Origin: Parelaphostrongylus tenuis
Taxonomy: Eukaryota > Nematoda > Chromadorea > Rhabditida > Metastrongylidae
Assembly (NCBI GenBank): GCA_019055375.1
Contig: JAHQIW010004277.1
Location: forward strand, 1-64,000
Direction of reading: 5' to 3'
Length of the DNA stretch: 64,000 nucleotides
The position numbers were made by a program, and so were the translations under genes. Under the pieces are notes generated by a model, which worked only from the letters and a program-made list of their open reading frames with translations, did no database searches and was not told the origin of the DNA. Positions within the stretch are counted from its first letter, which is position 1; each line of letters starts with the position of its first letter. Shown one piece after another: positions 55,561-64,000 of this stretch.

Positions 55561-57145
55561 GCCTTTTGTTCAAACACGATTGCTCCTCCACTCTCCATAA
55601 CTGTCTACTATCTCGCCACATGCGCCAACTCTAAATACTTGGTGGTAAACGACTGACTAATACAAACTTAGCTATACTGGAAGTTATCGATGAAGTGGTA
55701 ACGCATACAGCTTACATCATCATTTTTCATAAACTACTAATTATACTCCAATCTTTGTCGGATTCTGCACAGACTAGGGAAGATCCAGACTGGAGGTTTA
55801 TTGGTGTGATCTCCTTTGTAGTGCAATACACTTGACTGAATGCCAAATTCGGCATGATAACGTAGTACACCAGCGTTTTTTCTATACAAGACGCATATAC
55901 TTAGAACAAAAGGCTATGATCGAGTAGAGAAAATTATGTCCTATCTAATTAGTACAAGAATTCAAATTTTTGGAAAATGGGGAAAAACCTCAACCAAACA
56001 ACGAAAATAGCATAATTCGCGCTGCGCCCATCGATTTCTATAGCGATCCCTTAGGGAGTAATTGATTTGCGAGGCCGATTCACCACAAACCCCTAATCCT
56101 CTCTGGTGTTACGGACTTGCAGATACTTAGTAATAAATAACAATTTAGTAGCAAAAACAAGTGGTTGTTTACATGGCAGAGTTGCAAAGAAGACTTTGTT
56201 CAACATCTGTTTGTGTATCAGTGCCATGTAACGTGCTTCTTACTGCATGACACTACATTTCATCATACAACACTATGCAGTCAAAATTGAGAAGTGCTTT
56301 ACAAGTTATTGAATTTTTTTTTGGTAGTTTATGTACATGACCAGTCAGTCCGAAAACTTTAATTCACTATAACAATTCCAAATGAAATGATCGTAGGTTG
56401 TGACTCGAAATCTTGATCTGTCTAAATGCTTGGAAGGCAGTTTTTGATATAGTTCTATCAGCAGATAAAACTTTTCTTGGAAACGCTTAGTGCAACATCT
56501 TTGTCTAATATAAGCTGTCTATCGACTACAGATATCGACTTCTGATAAAGAAAGCTTCGTGCACCGAAGTAAACCAATGAAAAGAGTTCGAATTGAAACA
56601 ACTTTGCTATGACCAGGTGTGTGTCCAAGCCTACGTATCAAAATCATCCCACACAGATGCGAAGGGATCAGAGTAGGTATCTTTCATCTGTTTTCAAAAA
56701 CGTTGGATTGGACGACGAGTTATTTTGCAACTTTGAAAAAATATGCTAATCAACTTTCGATCCAATCGGGTCTCAGTAAAATTGCCAATCATAAACGGTG
56801 GGCGTGCACCAATAAATTTAGATCGTCTAAGATATACGAAGAGTATCAAAGTTTTCCACAGTATTACCGCCCAAAATCTTTTACTTTGTCGATTTTACTC
56901 GAAGGATACAGATAGCTTCAGAAGTTTGAACGGAGAACTTTTTTCATAGATTTTTCCACAAACTACCCGTCTAGGGGCAGTCCATAAAAGATGTGCAGGA
57001 TAATGACCAGCCCTGAGGTTATAAATATTAGCGGTTGAGAATCTTTGAAAGGAGTTGCAATAATCAATCTTTAAGAGCAGAAGGAAGTGTTATCACCTAG
57101 ATCATGCTTCAATGTAATACTTATTTTCTACAGATAATCCACTTT
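55561..57145. other. Unassigned DNA
   Basis: Two overlapping plus frames at 56619-56949 have no recognisable domain; VSVKLPIINGGRAPINLD in the shorter one looks exon-like but lacks splice support. No repeat was recognised. Confidence 0.35.
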
Positions 57146-57149
57146 TGAG

Positions 57150-57440
57150 AGCGCATGTGGCGCAGTGGTTAGAGGTGCTCTGCGTCGCACACGAGGTCAA
57201 TGGTTCGATCTCTTGCTCATGGCTCACCAAGCCATCCATCCCTCCGGGGTCGGTAAATTGGTACCAGACAGGTCTCAGACTTGACTGGGAGGATAAGCAG
57301 CACTGACTCGGATTCAGCGAGAGGCCACCGCGAGTCATTGTAAAGGTCAGATATGCATTCAATCACCTCAAACGAAATTAGAAGTGAAGACGAATGCATG
57401 ACGCATCCCTCAGGGATTGATCAACGCCGAGAGCTTTTGT
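57150..57440 (+). repeat. SINE (tRNA-derived family 1), full-length copy 2
   Basis: The head GAGCGCATGTGGCGCAGTGG has the A-box, and AATGGTTCGATCTC has a better preserved B-box than the 23.1 kb copy. The body blocks match that copy throughout: GCCATCCATCCCTCCGGGGT, GGTCTCAGACTTGACTGGGA, ATGCATTCAATCACCTCAAA, CATCCCTCAGGGATTGATCA. The two differ by scattered substitutions and short indels. Confidence 0.88.
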
Positions 57441-58110
57441 TCCACTTTTGCTTCATCTTCAGGTTTTGTTAATATTTGCTGTGTCTTATCACTCAAGCCT
57501 CCTTCGTGATTCTTGAAAAGTTCAAGTACTCTAGAGGCGCGTAATATCTGCTCGGTCGAAACACCAAGGACGTTCTATAGTTCTATTGGATCAGTTTGCC
57601 ATTTTTTCTTCATCTTCGTCAAAAATTGATAGGTGTCCAAATGCACCATATCGCATTGAGTGAGGAAAAATTTTGTGTTATTGTTCTGCGAAAAAAGGAG
57701 GTTTAAGTGAAGACTCTTCTGCAGTCTTTTAAGTATGAGATATCTTAGGTGATGAAAAGTAAAGCAGGACAACAACGATGCTGAAATTTAGCTAGTTCCG
57801 TTAAATTTATTATCAAAAATGCGTTGAATTAGCTGAAACATTGAATCAAAGTAATTGTCAAGCTAAATTATTCGCAAGACTAATTATTTCAAGGAACACA
57901 AGCTGAGAGAAATGGAGGGGTAAGCAACTCGATTTCTGCCAAGTTTACGGCAACTATATTGCCCTCAAGCATCAATAAATATGTCCACAATAAAATGTAT
58001 AAACGCTCATTCACGAGGTGAGTGGACGCAGATAAGACGTCCTCGCTATCTTGGCATTATAAGCTATCGAGTGACATAATCGCAAGTATAGCTTTGTTGT
58101 CACTTGCATT
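57441..58110. other. Unassigned DNA
   Basis: No exon or repeat was recognised; the 66-codon minus frame at 57575-57775 lacks motifs. Confidence 0.4.
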
Positions 58111-58403
58111 TTTCAAATATATACCCATTCATGTAGAGTGATGTGCAAAACTTCCGCGTCAGGCCGGACTAGAACCCGCACCTCATTCTTTCTGGGTATG
58201 CGTGCTCTATCCGATACACTACTGACGCCCGTTTTGCATATCACTCTTTCTACGCTACGGCACACCTATCTGTCAGCAGCCAGCCGTTAACGGCCTGGCC
58301 CGAGTAGTCGATTTCGACATTGAACCCATTCACGCTGACAGATATTGGGTATTATAGATCAAATGATTTTTTTTATTTAACCGCTTATAGCGGTGGTATG
58401 ATG
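58111..58403 (-). repeat. tRNA-like repeat family 2, copy 1
   Basis: The tRNA-like head (58157-58230, minus) starts GCGTCAGTAGTG and closes CTGACGC, giving a seven-pair acceptor-like stem. It has D-arm-like CGGATAGAGCACGC and B-box-like GGGTTCTAGTCC. The body on the other side carries CAGCCAGCCGTTAACGGCCT, GACATTGAACCCATTCACGC and TGACAGATATTGGGTATTAT, and ends TTTAACCGCTTATAGCGGTG. Confidence 0.75.
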
Positions 58404-58668
58404 TTTCAAATATATACCCATTGATGTTAAGTGATGCACAAAACTTTCGCATCAGGGATTAGAACCCGCACCTCACTCCTTCCGTGTATGCGTGCTCTAT
58501 CCGTTACACTAATGACGCCCATTTTGCACATCGCTCTATCTACGCTACAGCGCAGCTATCCGCCGGCCGCCAGCCGTCAACAGCCTGGCCCGGGTAGTCG
58601 GTTTCGACATTGAACCCACTCACGCTGACAGATATTGGGTATTATAGATCAAACGAAATTCTTTTTTA
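58404..58668 (-). repeat. tRNA-like repeat family 2, copy 2
   Basis: A direct repeat of copy 1 starting at TTTCAAATATATACCCATT, with the same tRNA-like head (58450-58520, minus) and body (CAGCCGTCAACAGCCTGGCC, GACATTGAACCCACTCACGC). The head has lost about three bases after the B-box, so the acceptor-like stem is imperfect. Confidence 0.75.
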
Positions 58669-58830
58669 TGGGGGCGTCAGTAGTGTAACGGATAGATCAC
58701 GCATTCTCAGAAAGAGTGAGGTGTCGGTTCTAGTCCCGCCCGACGCGAAAGTTTCGCACATCATTTTACATCAAGGGGTATATATCTGAAACATCATACC
58801 ACCTCTATAAGCGGTTAAATAAAAAGAATA
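58669..58830 (+). repeat. tRNA-like repeat family 2, copy 3, inverted and head only
   Basis: GGGGCGTCAGTAGTGTAACG, GGATAGATCACGC and CGGTTCTAGTCCCGCCCGAC repeat the head on the plus strand. It continues into GGGGTATATATCTGAAACAT and ACCACCTCTATAAGCGGTTA, the inverse of the boundary of copies 1 and 2. The body is absent. Confidence 0.75.
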
Positions 58831-59020
58831 TCACTTGTAATTATTTCAATGAAAAGTCTTAACGTTCCAAAAGATCTAGATTTTATTACCTACGGATGAG
58901 ACATAAATAAGCTTTTGTTTCAATTCTTCGACATTGAACTTTCGTAATCTTCTTATTAAGAGAATACGAGGTTGTTAGCAGACGATTTGTTTAGTACAAT
59001 ACAGGCAATGTAGTCTGTGA
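58831..59020. other. Short unassigned spacer
   Basis: Nothing recognised between the tRNA-like cluster and the next foldback element. Confidence 0.4.
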
Positions 59021-59024
59021 GAAC

Positions 59025-59470
59025 GTTTTAAGTCTTTTCGAGGTTTATAACTCAGTGGCTTACGTACGTTTCGGCACTCTCTCCCGTCTCATCAGTGCCA
59101 CAGGCTCTACTAGTCACCCTTGCTGATAGAGAGTGAGGAAAATGTTCGGTTTAAATCACGTGGAATCGTGGTCGTTACCGTTTTTTTTTCAGCCGATGAC
59201 TTGTGGCTGTTACTAAACACGTAAACATTGCCATTCAATCGACTATTTCTTCAACTTCGCTATAAATCTTTGATATCATTTGAGAGAATGGTTTAAGCCT
59301 TTTCGAGGCCGACCACAATTCACGTGATTTTGTCCGAACATGTTTCCCTGTCTCTAACATCAGTAAGGTGAATAGGGTGACTAGTGGATCTGATGAAACG
59401 GGCGAGACTGCCGGAACGTAATAGCCCACAGACATATCAACCTTGAAAAGGCTTAAAACATTCTGTTAGA
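59025..59470. repeat. Foldback MITE, family C
   Basis: Left end GAACGTTTTAAGTCTTTTCG mirrors right end AAAAGGCTTAAAACATTCTG. Inside, TTTCGGCACTCTCTCCCGTC mirrors GGGCGAGACTGCCGGAACG, and CTACTAGTCACCC mirrors GGGTGACTAGTGG. A third, direct copy of the end (GGTTTAAGCCTTTTCGAGGC) lies at 59288-59308, so an element end is nested inside. Non-coding. Confidence 0.75.
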
Positions 59471-59499
59471 CTATACTGAATGACATATTTTACAGTTTT

Positions 59500-60075
59500 T
59501 CAAAGTACAGAGACGACCATACATACAAGCAGATGTGGCCTGACTGACATCTAACGTTATGCGGTGGCATTTCAATCACTGCAACCAATTCATCTAAGCC
59601 TATCTTCTCTTCAAAGGGTAGCATAGACAGGATCCTATTCAGTAAAATTTTTATTTGAGGACTCGTGTTACCTCTGGACTTATCCTAATGATCTGTATTT
59701 ATGTAACCATTGGAAATGGCTATTGCCAGGCCAAATTTATAGATTTTACTTCACTTCTCTTTCAGTGCACACACTGGCAGCTGTTCGGAGACGCTTTTCA
59801 TAAGCTTCTTTTTTGTATGTGTGGTGTGAGAGAAGAGGTAATAAACCATTACGGATGGACGAACTTGAATCGCAAAAGATGGGAACCAGTTTCTCGGTAT
59901 CCTACGAGTGAATTTTATATACTCTGACGTTCAACATTTTGAAACATCTGTTCATCGCCTCCTGTGTGGAACACATAACAAAGCGATCACCTATGTATCT
60001 AAAGTAGAGTAATGGCTGCAATTAATTACTGGGGCTTCCACTTTAGACATAAAGGCCATAAGTGGAGCAGATAGT
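59500..60075 (-). pseudogene. Penelope-like element P5, decayed RT fragment
   Basis: Plus-strand blocks are antisense equivalents of the P3 plus-copy landmarks, in the right order: GTTATGCGGTGGCATTTCAA (IIEIPP region), CTGGCAGCTGTTCGGA (FRTAANVC region), GAATTTTATATACTCTGAC (SEYIKFT region) and ATCACCTATGTATCTAAAGT (RYIDD region). GGGGCTTCCACTTTAGACAT then AAAGGCCAT continues into motif B (AFMSKVEAP). Stops and indels are frequent; the terminal arms were not found. Confidence 0.7.
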
Positions 60076-60380
60076 AGTGGCTGACTCTTTGCTCTCTTGT
60101 ATTTTGTGCGGAATAATTTCCGAACCATCCAAAAGAGGAGTAGTTCAGGCACTCAGTTAGAAGAGCCATAAGCTGCTAAATCGAAAAGCTTTACATGTTT
60201 ATTGCACTTTGGTGTTGTATAAAAAGCATTTGACACGTTGTATAGAGGGCGGTGACGACGAGGGATTTCGCTTACGTTCCACTGGGAGATGCGTTGCGCA
60301 AACGATCCGGGAACATTTTATTGCAAGCAAAATAGGCTCAAATGTATCTTAACGACCGCGTGCAATATTAAGTATCTCCT
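60076..60380. other. Unassigned DNA
   Basis: Nothing coding was recognised; it may include the 5' edge of the following RTE relic. Confidence 0.35.
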
Positions 60381-61290
60381 ATAGAAGAGCTTCGCTAGAG
60401 GATCTACATCGGTATAGGCAAAAAAGTTATTGGAAGAGACACAAAAACGTTCTACTGTGAAGAAATGCAGCCGGGACCTCCACAACTATCGCGTTCCATT
60501 TCCGTTTCAATGAATAAAGATGGGATTATTGCTATATTTGTCATTATACGGGCTTGATAACGGAACACTTCTAAAACAATCTTTTGCGATGCACAACCCC
60601 CGTCTCAGATCTTGAAATCTCTATCGGAGAAAAAAGCCCATGATTCTACACTCCGAAGTCTAAGTTTGATAGAAAACATAAAAAAGGCTCAGCTTTGGGT
60701 ACCGACAACATCACTGCCGATTTTCTCAAAGCTGGGCTATAATCTGAATGTAGTTCTTGCAGAACACATGACATCATAACTTCAAGAAGAAAAAAGCTCA
60801 GACAGTAAAAAACGACGTGTGCAGTCATCCTCCACAAAAAAGCATGACCGAAGGTATGCCAGTGACATCACCACGTTTCTGTAAAAGACTAGCGAAAGAG
60901 AGACGATACTCAAGGAACATGACGAACCATGAAGCAAGTCGGACAACGCATGAATCTCATAAAGACAAAGTGAGGAACTACTGGTGTAATGGTCAACAAA
61001 TAAAATTAGACGGTTCTCTGATTACAAAGAACACCTCCCTCGTAAATGTATCGTGGGCGTACAATGAACATGGGGAATAAGATGAGACATAAACTTAACA
61101 AAGGAACAAGAGCAGTTCAGCTCGCATGGGGGCTTTTTAAAGAAGTTACCGACCAGATAACAGACCTATATCTGCGCAATAACCTTTTCGACTCAATAGT
61201 CCTCCGTTCGCTCTGCCATGCAGCAGAGACGTACACTAGTAATTCAATGACGTTAAAACTGCTGCGAGTAACTCACAGAGCGCTTCAACG
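60381..61290 (+). mobile_element. RTE-type LINE, second subfamily, copy I
   Basis: The fingers region can be read across frames near 60690-60830 (NITADFLKAG, LAEHMTS, YLQEEKSSD). It then jumps to NGQQIKLDGSLITKNTSLV near 60990. The last frame, at 61046-61300, gives RGRTMNMGNKMRHKLNKGTR, WGLFKEVTDQITDLYLRNNL and FDSIVLRSLCHAAETY. This is the RTE C-terminal block but clearly different from copies A-H (TDQ and HRAL variants), so a distinct subfamily. Palm motifs are deleted. Confidence 0.65.
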
Positions 61291-62465
61291 ACCACCTGTA
61301 CCACCTGTCGTCCCACTGGTCGTTGAGTGATTTGAAGTGAGCATCAGCAATATTTCCGTCTTTCCCTAACGCGTTCAAGAGTAGCCCAGTGGATCCTCCT
61401 AACTCTACAAATTTGTAGAGCACCAGATCTTTCTTCTGTGCTTTTTGAGAAGAAACTAGACAATGGAATCGGTGGTCAACTTGTGGAGCGCCTGACATCC
61501 CAAGGAGTCCATTCGTTAACAGCCCTCCTCCATCAGTTGCCGTTAAAACCCATTACGTGTTTGGAGCACCTTACCTTCGATAGCTTGCAATATAGAGCGG
61601 CATTTTCGATCCTTGATAGTTGACGCAGGTTGGAATTTTGGATCCTCCCCTCATTTTCGAGATACGGAATAGTCCTAGCACGCCCTTTCGATTGCACGTT
61701 CAATAAGCCAAGTGGACTTTCATCTTGCTTCCAAAGCGAGCACTTACATGTTGCATACGTTAGAGTAGTAATAATCGTTGAGCCGAAAGAGGGCATAGAG
61801 TTAGATGTCCTTTGTTCTGATCACTACGTCATCCACGCTCTTAAGCGCTTCCCAAGCCGTTCGTTCAATCTTGCTCAACTATGAACCTAGGTTGCTCATT
61901 ATTTTGAATTAAAAATCTAGATAGATGTAAGTGGGGCATTTGGAGATCTTCACTTTATTGAGATCTAATGGTGCATTCATAACCCATCCGTTCCTCACAA
62001 GCATCCTTCTCGTTAGATTTAGACGGAGACAGATCTTTCCACAGACGTCGTCGAAATCGATCAACAATCATTTCGCCTGACTAATGCTTGGTGTTATAAG
62101 GACAGCGAAGTGAAGATGATGTAATTGTCGACCGTCAATTTTCACTACCATACTGTCCCATAATAGTATTTGCATGATACTTTGGAAGCTGGTAGTGAAT
62201 ACTTTTGGCAAGATTGTACCACCTTTTCGAGTCTCTCATCATTCGTCATTAGTAATATTGCTAAATAAAAGCGATATTTTTATTGTGAAATTTTTATACA
62301 TCTCACGATGAATTTTCATACATAAGAGTTGAGATGCCCTGATTTCCCAGAGCCTCTATGACTTCCTCTAGTTGGACTAGATCAAAGGAGTTCTTCAAAT
62401 TGGCGATAATGAGGCAGGGCGGTCTCTTGTATTTCTGCAAAACATTAGTAAGCCTTGTTATTTGT
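61291..62465 (-). mobile_element. RTE-type LINE, copy H, 5' truncated and decayed
   Basis: The 3' tail CCACCTGTCGTCCCACTGGT is near 61300. The C-terminal region lies at 61340-61900 (minus frame 61796-61533 reads FGSTIITTLTYATCKCSLWK, VRCSKHVMGFNGN). The palm C area is near 62110-62160 and motif A near 62380-62400. The 5' end is lost near 62465. It meets copy I tail to tail at 61291. Confidence 0.8.
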
Positions 62466-64000
62466 CATTGTGCGGATGTAGTTCGAAGTAGTGAATTTTA
62501 TTTTTGAAACACTCCCTGTTGGACTGTCCTTCATCCATTGGACTTTTTGCACTTAATGTTGTCGCCTCTCACATGCACTTCCCCAAAAAGCCATTGTATC
62601 CTTTCTACAAGAACTTTCTATGCACGTTATTGTGTCGCTTCCACATGTACTTTCTGCACAAGGTATTGTATTATTTCTGGATGTACTTTTTTCATAAGCT
62701 ATTCTGTCGCCTCAATATGGAATCCAAGTTCCATATGAACTCCATATTGGAGCTATAAATAAACTTTGAATACGAGGCTGACGTGAAAATGAGACATAAC
62801 CAACGCAAACAGTGCGAAGAAGTTATCATTTGCTGAGCCATAAGTGTATTAACTCTACCACTATATACTAAGTGAATCAGTCTTCTGATTCTTCAGTAGG
62901 TTTATTTCCTATTATGAAGCTGTATCGGCATGATATTTTTTTGTCAATCGAGCCTGTAGCACAAAGCTGAGATAAACCTCATTCAGTTAACGTTTGGACG
63001 TTTCCGTCTTCTTCTAGGTTTCTACGACGTGAGTCGACTGCCCATAGTCGTTTGTTCTCATTGTGGTCTTCGTCTTGGTTGTCGATCGAGGCATTATTTT
63101 TCAAGGGTACCGATCAAATGAAGAACCTCATTCGGCTACACCTTTTTACGATTGATGGCTGTTGATGATAGTCATTGCCCATTCACAATAACTTGTTTTT
63201 CGCAAGACAGTTCATCACGAAATAGTCAGTATTACTAAGGCTAGCTCAGAGCATTATAATATAGTGTAAACGGACTTTTTCTAGTCCTAGATAACTAATA
63301 AATTATATTTCCTTGCTAATCAAGGCTCATTACTCAGGGCACTGTGGAATGTTTCATTTGAGCTGCACCCATCGAAACATATTCAATTCGAACGACAACG
63401 AAGACAAAGAACGCAACGAGAACAAACGACCGTAGGTTATGGACTCTGATTATTGGCTTTGAAGAGGACGAAGATGTCCAAACGTTGGCCAATAAATTTT
63501 CGTTAGCAGCCCGTGTTAGAGATTCAATCACTGAAAAAATGATTGTTTCTAATGTAGAGGTTAAAGAAAAGTCGATCTACAACCTATTTCTTCTATATTG
63601 CTTTTTTCTATGGTTTTGCTCCGAACAGGTTGGTAAATAAAAGGAAGAAAAAATTTGTGTAAATGTGATGGAAAACACGAAGAAGAAAGGAACGTCGCAC
63701 GTCAAATGACGAGAATCAAAAACGAGAGGAGATTCTGCTCTCTTAGTGGACATTTGCATGTTAATTCTGCATCGCTTTTTGTGGAAAGCGACATCTCTCT
63801 AAGTCTAAGATAAAAGATTGTTCCTCAATGAGAACGTTCCTGAAATCCACAGAGACATAGTGAAAGGCACTCCCGCAGAATGCACGAAGAGAAGACTGTG
63901 TTGATGCTTACGTCAACCAACGATATTCGCAGTTTGGAACAATGCGTGAATCAGGGATTACGGTGGGTCATTGTTGTCATCATGCGCAAAATGGTCCATC
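62466..64000. other. Unassigned DNA with an imperfect minisatellite
   Basis: At about 62545-62720 a T-rich unit of roughly 45 bp recurs three to four times (TGTCGCTTCCACATGTACTT, TTATTTCTGGATGTACTTT, TCGCCTCTCACATGCACTTC). It makes overlapping Phe/Cys/His-rich frames that I do not accept as genes. TTAACGTTTGGACG with CGTCTTCTTCTAGG near 62990 recalls a Penelope-like end. No exon was recognised to the window edge. Confidence 0.35.

Noticed and set aside
58672..58747. Functional tRNA gene on the plus strand
   Set aside because: The acceptor-like stem is imperfect here and the anticodon arm is not canonical; the same sequence is repeated three times as part of a larger repeat.

Overview
The window looks like eukaryotic, AT-rich DNA from a parasitic nematode, most likely a strongylid or hookworm-type worm. 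I infer this from short exons with TTTTCAG-type acceptors, a nematode-style chemoreceptor, a trypsin-like protease gene, and a dense load of RTE-type LINEs, GIY-YIG Penelope-like elements, tRNA-derived SINEs and foldback MITEs. No sign of prokaryotic organisation is present. All homology calls come from reading motifs; no database search was possible.

Layout. 1-2895 is a nearly spacer-free giant palindrome. 2.9-6.8 kb holds foldback MITEs and unassigned DNA. 6.8-20.3 kb (+) is a trypsin-like (S1) protease gene or gene relic. It has N-terminal exons at 6.8-7.4 kb and C-terminal exons at 19.15-20.33 kb, and the roughly 11.8 kb between them is filled with mobile DNA: a duplicated unit with an ATCA-type microsatellite core, a Penelope-like element, foldback MITEs and an RTE LINE. 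21.3-22.4 kb (-) is a decayed ISXO2/Merlin-type transposase. 23.1-25.6 kb is a SINE abutting an RTE copy. 26.3-26.7 kb is a mariner fragment. 28.5-29.0 kb (-) is a candidate two-exon gene. 30.2-33.6 kb (-) is the most complete RTE LINE. 36.5-41.2 kb is a nested stack: a Penelope-like palindrome whose central TTAA carries a piggyBac-like element, which itself contains a second Penelope-like element and an RTE fragment.

42.5-43.9 kb (-) contains three phase-compatible exons of a seven-transmembrane chemoreceptor (Srx/Srsx-like). 45.4-46.2 kb (-) contains two phase-compatible exons resembling the N-terminus of a DEG/ENaC channel. 46.7-52.7 kb holds two RTE relics, the second split by a head-to-head Penelope-like insertion with a long RT plus GIY-YIG reading frame. 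54.3-55.5 kb is an ancient degenerate repeat. 57.1-58.8 kb holds a second SINE and three copies of another tRNA-like repeat. 59.0-62.5 kb holds a foldback element, a decayed Penelope-like fragment and two RTE relics meeting tail to tail. The last 1.5 kb is unassigned.

Host genes are therefore few (protease, chemoreceptor, possible channel, one hypothetical), and none is complete in what I can assemble. Most of the window is layered transposon history, and several insertions can be ordered by nesting.
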